In this document: piece by piece, positions 9,480 to 19,815 of the stretch
Numbering within the stretch: the first letter of the stretch is position 1
Layout of the letters: every line of letters begins with the position of its first letter
From: Glandiceps talaboti
Taxonomy: Eukaryota > Hemichordata > Enteropneusta > Spengelidae
Length of the DNA stretch: 23,500 bases
Reading direction: 5' to 3'
NCBI RefSeq assembly: GCF_964340395.1
Contig: NC_135571.1
Span: 1,738,111 to 1,761,610 of the forward strand
Program-made: the position numbers and the translations under genes
The notes under the pieces: model-generated
Seen by the model: the letters and a program-made list of their open reading frames with translations, nothing else
The model's database searches: none
Told to the model about the DNA's origin: nothing

Positions 9480-9739
9480 TTATATACGTCCCTGGAAAAC
9501 TATAAAGGTTACACTGATACCACTACGATCGATGCACTGTAAAAAGATGATGGTAAACATGAAGTTCCAACCTTATGAACCTGTTTACTGAGATGATGGT
9601 AAACACATCAAAATACTACCATAAACCTAGCACTGTATCTCACATTAGAAGTATATTTTTATCACCTTATCAACATCTCAATAGTAAATACAAATTGCTT
9701 TTATCATTGAAGGAATGAAATGTTTTGAAAATTGACCCT
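9480..9739. other. Non-coding spacer before the 74-bp satellite
   Basis: No open frame. The 15-mer AGATGATGGTAAACA occurs twice, at about 9545 and 9590, on the same strand. Confidence 0.4.
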
Positions 9740-12700
9740 GTTAAGGGTGGTAAGTACAAATGTAGGTAAAATCTACCTGAGTTCCCCTGTCATTTTACTA
9801 GGGTCCCCTACCAGTGTTTTTGTTAAGGGTGGTAAGTAGGTAAAATCTACCTGAGTTCCCCTGTCATTTTACTAGGGTTCCCTACCAGTGTTTTTGTTAA
9901 GGGTGGTAAGTAGGTAAAATCTACCTGAGTTCCCCTGTCATTTTACTAGGGTTCCATACCAGTGTTTTTGTTAAGGGTGGTAAGTAGGTAAAATCTACCT
10001 GAGTTCCCCTGTCATTTTACTAGGGTTCCCTACCAGTGTTTTTGTTAAGGGCAGTAAGTAGGTAAAATCTACCTGAGTTCCCCTGTCATTTTACTAGGGT
10101 TCCATACCAGTGTTTTTGTTAAGGGTGGTAAGTAGGTAAAATCTACCTGAGTTCCCCTGTCATTTTACTAGGGTTCCCTACCAGTGTTTTTGTTAAGGGT
10201 GGTAATTAGGTAAAATCTACCTGAGTTCCCCTGCCGTTTTTACTAGGGTTCCATACCAGTGTTTTTGTTAAGGGTGGTAAGTAGGTAAAATCTACCTGAG
10301 TTCCCCTGTCATTTTACTAGGGTTCCCTACCACTGCTACCAGTGTTTTTGTTAAGGGTGGTAAGCAGGTAAAATCTACCTGAGTTCCCCTGCCGTTTTTA
10401 CTAGGGTTCCATACCAGTGTTTTTGTTAAGGGTGGTAAGTAGGTAAAATCTACCTGAGTTCCCCTGTCATTTTACTAGGGTTCCCTACCACTGCTACCAG
10501 TGTTTTTGTTAAGGGTGGTAAGTAGGTAAAATCTACCTGAGTTCCCCTGTCATTTTACTAGGGTTCCATACCAGTGTTTTTGTTAAGGGTGGTAAGTAGG
10601 TAAAATCTACCTGAGTTCCCCTGTCATTTTACCAGGGTTCCCTACCAGTGTTTTTGTTAAGGGTGGTAAGTAGGTAAAATCTACCTGAGTTCCCCTGTCA
10701 TTTTACCAGGGTTCCATACCAGTGTTTTTGTTAAGGGCAGTAAGCAGGTAAAATCTACCTGAGTTCCCCTGTCATTTTACTAGGGTTCCCTACCAGTGTT
10801 TTTGTTAAGGGTGGTACGTAGGTAAAATCTACCTGAGTTCCACAGTCATTTTACCAGGGTTCCCTACCAGTGTTTTTGTTAAGGGTGGTAAGTAGGTAAA
10901 ATCTACCTGAGTTCCCCTGTCATTTTACTAGGGTTCCATACCAGTGTTTTTGTTAAGGGCAGTAAGCAGGTAAAATCTACCTGAGTTCCCCTGTCATTTT
11001 ACCAGGGTTCCCTACCAGTGTTTTTGTTAAGGGTGGTAATTAGGTAAAATCTACCTGAGTTCCCCTGTCATTTTACTAGGGTTCCATACCAGTGTGTTTG
11101 TTAAGGGTGGTAAGTAGGTAAAATCTACCTGAGTTCCCCTGTCATTTTACTAGGGTTACCTACCAGTGTTTTTGTTAAGGGTGGTAAGTAGGTAAAATCT
11201 ACCTGAGTTCCCCTGTCATTTTACTAGGGTTCCCTACCAGTGTTTTTGTTAAGGGTGGTAAGTAGGTAAAATCTACCTGAGTTCCCCTGTCATTTTACTA
11301 GGGTTACCTACCAGTATTTTTGTTAAGGGTGGTAATTAGGTAAAATCTACCTGAGTTCCCCTGTCATTTTACTAGGGTTCCCTACCAGTGTTTTTGTTAA
11401 GGGTGGTAAGTAGGTAAAATCTACCTGAGTTCCCCTGTCATTTTACTAGGGTTCCCTACCAGTGTTTTTGTTAAGGGTGGTAAGTAGGTAAAATCTACCT
11501 GAGTTCCCCTGTCATTTTACTAGGGTTCCATACCAGTGTTTTTGTTAAGGGTGGTAAGTAGGTAAAATCTACCTGAGTTCCCCTGCCGTTTTACTAGGGT
11601 TCCATACCAGTGTTTTTGTTAAGGGTGGTAAGTAGGTAAAATCTACCTGAGTTCCCCTGTCATTTTACTAGGGTTCCCTACCACTGCTACCAGTGTTTTT
11701 GTTAAGGGTGGTAAGCAGGTAAAATCTACCTGAGTTCCCCTGTCATTTTACTAGGGTTCCATACCAGTGTTTTTGTTAAGGGTGGTAAGTAGGTAAAATC
11801 TACCTGAGTTCCCCTGTCATTTTACCAGGGTTCCCTACCAGTGTTTTTGTTAAGGGTGGTAAGTAGGTAAAATCTACCTGAGTTCCCCTGTCATTTTACC
11901 AGGGTTCCATACCAGTGTTTTTGTTAAGGGCAGTAAGCAGGTAAAATCTACCTGAGTTCCCCTGTCATTTTACTAGGGTTCCCTACCAGTGTTTTTGTTA
12001 AGGGTGGTACGTAGGTAAAATCTACCTGAGTTCCACAGTCATTTTACCAGGGTTCCCTACCAGTGTTTTTGTTAAGGGTGGTAAGTAGGTAAAATCTACC
12101 TGAGTTCCCCTGTCATTTTACTAGGGTTCCATACCAGTGTTTTTGTTAAGGGCAGTAAGCAGGTAAAATCTACCTGAGTTCCCCTGTCATTTTACCAGGG
12201 TTCCCTACCAGTGTTTTTGTTAAGGGTGGTAATTAGGTAAAATCTACCTGAGTTCCCCTGTCATTTTACTAGGGTTCCATACCAGTGTGTTTGTTAAGGG
12301 TGGTAAGTAGGTAAAATCTACCTGAGTTCCCCTGTCATTTTACTAGGGTTACCTACCAGTGTTTTTGTTAAGGGTGGTAAGTAGGTAAAATCTACCTGAG
12401 TTCCCCTGTCATTTTACTAGGGTTCCCTACCAGTGTTTTTGTTAAGGGTGGTAAGTAGGTAAAATCTACCTGAGTTCCCCTGTCATTTTACTAGGGTTAC
12501 CTACCAGTATTTTTGTTAAGGGTGGTAATTAGGTAAAATCTACCTGAGTTCCCCTGTCATTTTACTAGGGTTCCCTACCAGTGTTTTTGTTAAGGGTGGT
12601 AAGTAGGTAAAATCTACCTGAGTTCCCCTGTCATTTTACTAGGGTTCCCTACCAGTGTTTTTGTTAAGGGTGGTAAGTAGGTAAAATCTACCTGAGTTCC

Positions 12701-15700
12701 CCTGTCATTTTACTAGGGTTCCATACCAGTGTTTTTGTTAAGGGTGGTAAGTAGGTAAAATCTACCTGAGTTCCCCTGCCGTTTTACTAGGGTTCCATAC
12801 CAGTGTTTTTGTTAAGGGTGGTAAGTAGGTAAAATCTACCTGAGTTCCCCTGTCATTTTACTAGGGTTCCCTACCACTGCTACCAGTGTTTTTGTTAAGG
12901 GTGGTAAGCAGGTAAAATCTACCTGAGTTCCCCTGTCATTTTACTAGGGTTCCCTACCAGTGTTTTTGTTAAGGGTGGTAAGTAGGTAAAATCTACCTGA
13001 GTTCCCCTGTCATTTTACTAGGGTTCCATACCAGTGTTTTTGTTAAGGGTGGTAAGTAGGTAAAATCTACCTGAGTTCCCCTGTCATTTTACTAGGGTTC
13101 CCTACCAGTGTTTTTGTTAAGGGTGGTAAGTAGGTAAAATCTACCTGAGTTCCCCTGTCATTTTACTAGGGTTCCATACCAGTGTTTTTGTTAAGGGCAG
13201 TAAGTAGGTAAAATCTACCTGAGTTCCCCTGTCATTTTACCAGGGTTCCCTACCAGTGTTTTTGTTAAGGGTGGTAAGTAGGTAAAATCTACCTGAGTTC
13301 CCCTGTCATTTTACTAGGGTTCCCTACCAGTGTTTTTGTTAAGGGTGGTACGTAGGTAAAATCTACCTGAGTTCCACAGTCATTTTACCAGGGTTCCCTA
13401 CCAGTGTTTTTGTTAAGGGTGGTAAGTAGGTAAAATCTACCTGAGTTCCCCTGTCATTTTACTAGGGTTCCATACCAGTGTTTTTGTTAAGGGCAGTAAG
13501 CAGGTAAAATCTACCTGAGTTCCCCTGTCATTTTACTAGGGTTACCTACCAGTGTTTTTGTTAAGGGTGGTAAGTAGGTAAAATCTACCTGAGTTCCCCT
13601 GTCATTTTACTAGGGTTCCCTACCAGTGTTTTTGTTAAGGGTGGTAAGTAGGTAAAATCTACCTGAGTTCCCCTGTCATTTTACTAGGGTTACCTACCAG
13701 TATTTTTGTTAAGGGTGGTAATTAGGTAAAATCTACCTGAGTTCCCCTGTCATTTTACTAGGGTTCCCTACCAGTGTTTTTGTTAAGGGTGGTAAGTAGG
13801 TAAAATCTACCTGAGTTCCCCTGTCATTTTACTAGGGTTCCCTACCAGTGTTTTTGTTAAGGGTGGTAAGTAGGTAAAATCTACCTGAGTTCCCCTGTCA
13901 TTTTACTAGGGTTCCCTACCAGTGTTTTTGTTAAGGGTGGTAAGTAGGTAAAATCTACCTGAGTTCCCCTGTCATTTTACTAGGGTTCCATACCAGTGTG
14001 TTTGTTAAGGGTGGTAAGTAGGTAAAATCTACCTGAGTTCCCCTGTCATTTTACTAGGGTTCCATACCAGTGTTTTTGTTAAGGGTGGTAAGTAGGTAAA
14101 ATCTACCTGAGTTCCCCTGCCGTTTTACTAGGGTTCCATACCAGTGTTTTTGTTAAGGGTGGTAAGTAGGTAAAATCTACCTGAGTTCCCCTGTCATTTT
14201 ACTAGGGTTCCCTACCACTGCTACCAGTGTTTTTGTTAAGGGTGGTAAGCAGGTAAAATCTACCTGAGTTCCCCTGTCATTTTACTAGGGTTCCCTACCA
14301 GTGTTTTTGTTAAGGGTGGTAAGTAGGTAAAATCTACCTGAGTTCCCCTGTCATTTTACTAGGGTTCCATACCAGTGTTTTTGTTAAGGGTGGTAAGTAG
14401 GTAAAATCTACCTGAGTTCCCCTGTCATTTTACCAGGGTTCCCTACCAGTGTTTTTGTTAAGGGTGGTAAGTAGGTAAAATCTACCTGAGTTCCCCTGTC
14501 ATTTTACCAGGGTTCCATACCAGTGTTTTTGTTAAGGGCAGTAAGCAGGTAAAATCTACCTGAGTTCCCCTGTCATTTTACTAGGGTTCCCTACCAGTGT
14601 TTTTGTTAAGGGTGGTACGTAGGTAAAATCTACCTGAGTTCCACAGTCATTTTACCAGGGTTCCCTACCAGTGTTTTTGTTAAGGGTGGTAAGTAGGTAA
14701 AATCTACCTGAGTTCCCCTGTCATTTTACTAGGGTTCCATACCAGTGTTTTTGTTAAGGGCAGTAAGCAGGTAAAATCTACCTGAGTTCCCCTGTCATTT
14801 TACCAGGGTTCCCTACCAGTGTTTTTGTTAAGGGTGGTAATTAGGTAAAATCTACCTGAGTTCCCCTGTCATTTTACTAGGGTTCCATACCAGTGTGTTT
14901 GTTAAGGGTGGTAAGTAGGTAAAATCTACCTGAGTTCCCCTGTCATTTTACTAGGGTTCCCTACCAGTGTTTTTGTTAAGGGTGGTAAGCAGGTAAAATC
15001 TACCTGAGTTCCCCTGTCATTTTACTAGGGTTACCTACCAGTGTTTTTGTTAAGGGTGGTAAGTAGGTAAAATCTACCTGAGTTCCCCTGTCATTTTACT
15101 AGGGTTCCCTACCAGTGTTTTTGTTAAGGGTGGTAAGTAGGTAAAATCTACCTGAGTTCCCCTGTCATTTTATTAGGGTTACCTACCAGTATTTTTGTTA
15201 AGGGTGGTAATTAGGTAAAATCTACCTGAGTTCCCCTGTCATTTTACTAGGGTTCCCTACCAGTGTTTTTGTTAAGGGTGGTAAGTAGGTAAAATCTACC
15301 TGAGTTCCCCTGTCATTTTACTAGGGTTCCCTACCAGTGTTTTTGTTAAGGGTGGTAAGCAGGTAAAATCTACCTGAGTTCCCCTGTCATTTTACTAGGG
15401 TTCCCTACCAGTGTTTTTGTTAAGGGTGGTAATTAGGTAAAATCTACCTGAGTTCCCCTGTCATTTTACTAGGGTTCCCTACCAGTGTTTTTGTTAAGGG
15501 TGGTAAGTAGGTAAAATCTACCTGAGTTCCACTATCATTTTACTAGGGTTCCCTACCAGTGTTTTTGTTAAGGGTGGTAAGTAGGTAAAATCTACCTGAG
15601 TTCCCCTGTCATTTTACCAGGGTTCTCTACCAGTGTTTTTGTTAAGGGTGGTAAAGAGGTAAAATCTATGTATGTGAGTCATTTTACAGGGGTTCGCTAC

Positions 15701-15707
15701 CAGTGTT
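9740..15707. repeat. 74-bp satellite array with higher-order structure
   Basis: About 80 head-to-tail monomers, 74 bp long (GTTAAGGG at 9822, 9896, 9970 and so on). Each runs GTTAAGGGTGGTAAGTAGG, AAAATCTACCTGAGTTCCCC, TGTCATTTTACTAGGGTTCC, CTACCAGTGTTTTT. Variants recur in fixed order: an 84-bp monomer with an extra CACTGCTACC (10331, 10489, 11682, 12875, 14216), GTACGTAGG with TTCCACAG (10841, 12034, 13375, 14642), GCAGTAAGCAGG, GTAATTAGG, GGTTACC and CAGTATTTTT. Spacing of markers is 1193, 1193 and 1341 bp, so a higher-order unit of about 16 monomers was amplified. The first monomer has an 8-bp insertion and the last is strongly diverged. No coding frame is present. Confidence 0.98.
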
Positions 15708-15841
15708 ATGGTATAATGTGTGCCAGTTTTACCAGATTCACCTCTTTCATTCACAAGAGTTCCCAGACCTTAGCAAAACACTGCCACATAGATGTGTTCT
15801 GTGTGTATCCTAGATGTATTTTTCCTTAATTTTATGTTCAG

Positions 15842-15994
15842 TTAAGTGGCATAGACACTGAAAAGAGGAGGGCAGATGCCCCTCTGAAGGCAGCACCGAT
15901 GGAACAAGAAAGTGATCGAACAGAATCCCAAGCAACAGAGGGTGACCAACCACCACAACAACCCCCACAAGAACAGCAACCTATGGAACATTAA
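15842..15994 (+). CDS. Probable terminal exon, Q/P-rich C-terminus, unknown gene
   Basis: A T-rich stretch (TTTTTCCTTAATTTTATGTTCAG, AG ending at 15841) makes a good acceptor. The open frame behind it gives 50 residues and a TAA at 15992-15994. The peptide is polar and disordered in style: GIDTEKRRADAPLKAAPMEQ, then acidic/Thr residues and a Gln/Pro run (QPPQQPPQEQQPMEH). Codon use and composition differ sharply from the surrounding AT-rich DNA. A poly(A) signal follows at 16441. It is probably the last coding exon of a plus-strand gene whose upstream exons lie before the 74-bp satellite, which would then be intronic. No family is recognisable from a disordered tail. The frame at entry (phase 0, starting TTA) is not proven. 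Confidence 0.5.
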   Translation, partial: LSGIDTEKRRADAPLKAAPMEQESDRTESQATEGDQPPQQPPQEQQPMEH

Positions 15995-16440
15995 TGAAAC
16001 CATTCTCTCAGCATTGGATGTTACAACAAAGTCAACCAGGGAATCACTTTCGCTTACATGTGGTAAAAAAAAATCAAAAAGTATACAAGTTGTTTAACCC
16101 GGTATTCCTTTTGTTATAGAATCACAGCTTTTATTTTTGTTATTGGAAAACAGATGTGAATTCTGTATTGCAACTGACTAAATTGAAGGTAGCCCATTTA
16201 AAAGCCCACGATTCAGTCCCAGGTTCACTTATCAGCACTGTCTTTTTGTGGAGCCATATAGATTACACAGGATCATTTTTTGTTCAGGGTCAACTTTTTC
16301 TATAGCTCAGCCAGACACCTGTAAAAGTAAAACGTATTCTGTATGTACCACAACTGTTTATAGCATCCATATTAAGTGTAAAAGTATACTGTTTCATTTG
16401 CTAATTGACCACATTAGAAAGGTCACATGCTAGGCTTGTA
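15995..16440 (+). other. Probable 3' UTR following the 15842 exon
   Basis: AT-rich, with short open frames only (61 codons or fewer) and no domain. It runs from the TAA at 15994 to an AATAAA at 16441. The left arm of a long inverted repeat lies at its end (16361-16401). Confidence 0.4.
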
Positions 16441-16487
16441 AATAAACCAATTGAATCAGTATACTTTTACACTTGATATGAATGCTA
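16361..16487. repeat. Long imperfect inverted repeat around a poly(A) signal
   Basis: Bases 16361-16391 and 16457-16487 are reverse complements with 2 mismatches in 31 (core AAGTGTAAAAGTATACTG). Weaker pairing extends inward to about 16401 and 16447. The loop holds AATAAA at 16441-16446. It could be a MITE-like palindrome or a functional RNA hairpin in a 3' UTR. Confidence 0.7.
16441..16446 (+). promoter_or_regulatory. Candidate poly(A) signal
   Basis: AATAAA lies about 450 bases after the stop codon of the 15842 exon and within the loop of the inverted repeat. A later AATAAA at 18232-18237 is an alternative if the 3' UTR is much longer. Confidence 0.45.
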
Positions 16488-16750
16488 GAAATGAGTGTAG
16501 CACATATAGAGAAAGTGCTTTACTTCAGTGTTACTAGTTGTATATGAATGGGAAGACAAAACCAAAGATGGACTCGGTCACACTAGTAGTATCAGAATTG
16601 GTGGGCGATAACAAAGAAATCATCTGTGATATCAAATGCATTGTATTGTTACATATGTACCATTTACATCAATGTGTACATATATACTGTTGACATTTTA
16701 AAACTGTATTGTATGTACGGTTGATTAATGACATCAATGTGTGGATATAT

Positions 16751-16983
16751 TACAGCTAAAATGATGTTGGCTTGGTGTTTCACTCATGTAACATGACATT
16801 TAATACACACCCTCAGACAACTTACAGCTAAAATGATGTAGGCTTGGTGTTTCACTCATGTAACATTACAGCTAAAATGATGTAGGCTTGGTGTTTCACT
16901 CATGGGACATTACAGCTAAAATGATGGAGGCTTGGTGTTTCACTCATGTAACATGACATTTAATACACACCCTCAGACAACTT
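16751..16983. repeat. Four direct copies of a ~44-72-bp module
   Basis: The module TACAGCTAAAATGATG, GGCTTGGTGTTTCACTCATG starts at 16751, 16823, 16867 and 16911. Copies one and four carry the same extra tail (CATTTAATACACACCCTCAG, ACAACTT) and copies two and three lack it, so the array arose by unequal duplication. An inverted relative is at 17275-17312. Confidence 0.9.
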
Positions 16984-17274
16984 CTAATGCAAAAGAAACA
17001 ATTACATAGGTGCTGTGCACAGTGGGGATGTAGAAGTAGTCAAGTTGAAATGTTGATTATCAGTTGGAAAGTAAACAATTGAAGCCATTAAAATCATCAA
17101 GTCCATGTGTAATGTTTTCATTAGAAGTCTGTTTTTACTGCACTGTGAAAGAATAGCAATGGTTATCAGTGTTCAATGTGATTGGGCAAAGGATCCTGCT
17201 GTGTTTATTGTGTCTCTGTTATTGTTAGTCTAGAGTTGAAATATGTCTATCTTTGTGTCAACAACGTAATGCCC

Positions 17275-17312
17275 CATGATTGAAACACCAAGTCTACATC
17301 ATTTCAACTGTA
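17275..17312 (-). repeat. Inverted, diverged copy of the 16751 module
   Basis: Read on the minus strand, this is TACAGTTGAAATGATG, TAGACTTGGTGTTTCAATCATG, matching the 38-bp core of the module with only a few substitutions. It faces the direct copies about 300 bp away. Confidence 0.8.
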
Positions 17313-17634
17313 TTAGCATAATATGATAATGTACTGTAGTGTAATATATATACCAAACATATTACTGTATGCCTCTGTCCAAATGCACACATGAGTGTGC
17401 AATGTACACACAGTCATGTAAGTGCACATTCATATTATTTTCACAAAAATTGAAGTTTTTGATAAATGTATGGTATGCTAACAGAAATCTGTGACAGGAA
17501 AGTGCCAGTTTGGGTACTCCAGGTATTTGCACTCATGTTTGGATGTTTTCTGTTGCATTTTCACTAGCTAGTCTTGTGAAGTACAGACTCCAAAAACACT
17601 ACATGCACTTGTGCAAATAACTTGAGTAGGCCAC

Positions 17635-17642
17635 ACTGCCAC
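17635..17642. repeat. Left target-site duplication of the hAT MITE
   Basis: ACTGCCAC, identical to 17797-17804. Confidence 0.9.
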
Positions 17643-17796
17643 CGGTGTGCCCTCTAATGATAGCCAAATTTTATTGTTGTGAGTCAAAATGATAAAAAAA
17701 ACTATGAGTCACCACATAGTAAGAGATAGGAGATAGGTGTATCTCTAGAAATTGTGTATGTCAGTGGCATGTCAAATTGGCTTAGAGGGCACACTG
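17643..17796. mobile_element. 154-bp hAT-type MITE
   Basis: The element begins CGGTGTGCCCTCTAA and ends with the reverse complement of CAGTGTGCCCTCTAA, so the terminal inverted repeats match at 14 of 15 positions. It is bounded on both sides by ACTGCCAC (17635-17642 and 17797-17804). An 8-bp duplication and a CAGTG terminus are hallmarks of the hAT superfamily. It is too short to encode a transposase, so it would have been moved in trans by an autonomous hAT elsewhere in the genome. The one altered base in the left terminus is probably later decay. Confidence 0.9.
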
Positions 17797-17804
17797 ACTG
17801 CCAC
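17797..17804. repeat. Right target-site duplication of the hAT MITE
   Basis: ACTGCCAC, identical to 17635-17642. Confidence 0.9.
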
Positions 17805-18320
17805 TCACATATAGGTTTCTGTCTTGTTGCATTTGGTCCACACTTCTAGACATGCGAAGTGGAATTTCAATGTATTTATTATCAGAACAGTTTTGTTCAT
17901 AGTCTGTTAAAATATTTCGGAGGCCCCGCTTCTGGTAAACTTTTGTTAAAAGAAAAGAAGGACCTAGCATCTAAATATTTGAACATGTATTGTACCAAGC
18001 ATACAGGGAACTAAATCTTTCAATAGTTGTACTTCACCATATTACATCTATGTCTAAGCACCGATTTTGTGATAAAAGTGATGATGTATATCGGTTGACT
18101 TGTTAGTTTATGTCAAGGTAAGAATGTTGCACAAAAGTCACTACTTGAACACAATATTTGTTTATGTATGTGTTTATTAACCGAAAACAATTATGTAGAT
18201 GAAATGGATTATTTCAATTTGTCCTCACAGAAATAAAACAAACCCAAGTCTTAGTTTATTATACCAATATTTTATTGCCTTGAATATTTTTACTTTGATG
18301 TGACAAAAGTACATATTGAC
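17805..18320. other. Non-coding stretch
   Basis: No supported gene. A 62-codon minus-strand frame (17782-17970) runs into the MITE and has no domain. An AATAAA on the plus strand lies at 18232-18237. Confidence 0.4.
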
Positions 18321-18329
18321 AGGAAATGT

Positions 18330-18334
18330 GTGTG

Positions 18335-18366
<32 letters not shown>

Positions 18367-18799
18367 TGTATGTATGTATGTATGTATGTATGTATGTATG
18401 TATGTATGTATGTATGTATGTATGACAGTATATATGTATGTATGACAGTATGTATGTATGTATGTATGTATGTATGTATGTATGTATGTATGTATGTATG
18501 TACATGACAGTATGTATGTATGTATGTATGTATGTATGTATGTATGTATGTATGTATGCATGCATGTATGTATGTACATGTATGTACATGTATGTATGTA
18601 TGTATGTATGTATGTATGTATGTACATGTATGTATGTATGTATGTATGTATGTATGTATGTATGTATGTGTGTACATGTATGTATGTATCGTATGTATGT
18701 ATGTATGTATGTACATGTATGTATGTATGTATGTATGTACATGTATGTATGTATGTATGTATGCATGTATGTATGTACATGTATGTACATGTATGTATG

Positions 18800-18836
<37 letters not shown>

Positions 18837-18857
18837 AATGTATGTATGTATGTATCC
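18330..18857. repeat. Complex (GTAT)n microsatellite with (GT)n core
   Basis: About 530 bp of GTAT/TATG units, interrupted at intervals by GACAGTATG (18423-18512) and TACATG (18499-18803) variants, then a pure GT run (18804-18833) and a short return to GTAT. The open frames of up to 230 codons across it (Tyr-Val-Cys-Met, or Tyr-Ile-His-Thr on the minus strand) are products of the repeat. Confidence 0.97.
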
Positions 18858-18879
18858 ACACTTTGGCCATTGGTAACAT

Positions 18880-19118
18880 TTGGACTGTTACTCCTGCTAT
18901 CGAGAGTCCCCATCAACCAAAACTTGGATTACATATACAACTATAGCCAAATACAGGATGAAATGGAGTCTAGAAGTACAAGACTGTCCCGTCACAGGTT
19001 CCCATACATCACCATCAAGTTGGTAACAGACAGGACGGGTACCACTGTCGTGAACAAGATACAGTATATGGGCGTAGATATGAGTGTCTACGAAGCACAG
19101 TCCACAGGGATCTGTCAG
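18880..19118 (+). CDS. Weak candidate exon, unknown product
   Basis: After the microsatellite one plus-strand frame stays open to TGA at 19134-19136. It includes a stretch whose codons are rich in third-position G/C compared with its surroundings (RHRFPYITIKLVTDRTGTTV, then QYMGVDMSVYEAQSTGICQ). CAG|GTTTGT at 19116-19121 would be an acceptable donor in phase 0. The 5' boundary is uncertain because the frame runs back through the microsatellite. A minus-strand frame over the same bases is also open. No family recognised. Confidence 0.25.
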
Positions 19119-19136
19119 GTTTGTGAGATCATATGA

Positions 19137-19625
19137 AGGATCATCTCCAGAGTAACATGTATCACAGTTATCAGTTCAGTCTTCTTTAAATTCACACTTT
19201 CTTCCCACCTATATAGAACAATAACACATCAATTATGATTTTGAAAAATAAAGATAAAATATAAAACCTCGTAAATTATCATCAGAATTAATTTGCAAGT
19301 TTTGAATTTGATTTTCAAAATTTGAATATGATAAGTGATGGCCATGTTATTATAGTGATTGGAAAAAATCACCTGTGCAAATAAAGAGATGAGATAAAAC
19401 AAGTTGTTCACTGTAGACATCTAAAGTTTGAAGTGGATGCAATATGAATACAGTTTTTGAATAATGTACCTTGATTTATGCAAATTAGTTGGTCAGAATT
19501 GGCAATATTGAAGTGTCGTCTGCTGAAGTGAAAACTACTATGAAGTAAAATAAGTGCTGTAATACCTGCAATATGTCTAGGTAACATGAACGATAACTTG
19601 TATACAAGAAAATATCGGGTATTGG
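19137..19625. other. AT-rich non-coding stretch
   Basis: Nothing supported; short minus-strand frames only. Confidence 0.4.
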
Positions 19626-19628
19626 TCT

Positions 19629-19739
19629 AACACAAACACACACATACACGTACACACACATGCACGCACGCACGCACACACACATACACGCACGCACACA
19701 CACACTCACACATACACGCACACACACTCACACACAAAC
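19629..19739. repeat. (CA)n / ACGC microsatellite
   Basis: CA dinucleotides with CATACACG and GCACGCACGC interruptions over about 110 bp. It sits about 75 bp before the 351-bp satellite. Confidence 0.95.
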
Positions 19740-19815
19740 ATAGGTTAATTTATTGCCTGAACATTTATAATTAGCTCTAAATATAACGCCAACCTTGCAA
19801 AACGAAGATAAATAT

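Noticed and set aside
9740-15707. CRISPR-like array
   Set aside because: The repeats are contiguous 74-bp monomers with no unique spacers, in eukaryotic DNA.
9740-15707. Telomere-like TAGGGTT in each monomer
   Set aside because: It occurs once per 74 bp and never in tandem, so it is not a telomeric repeat.
17782-17970. 62-codon minus-strand frame
   Set aside because: It overlaps the end of the hAT MITE and has no domain, splice signal or composition bias.
18225-18946. Long Tyr/Ile/His/Thr and Tyr/Val/Cys/Met frames
   Set aside because: They are translations of the GTAT microsatellite, open in several frames on both strands at once.
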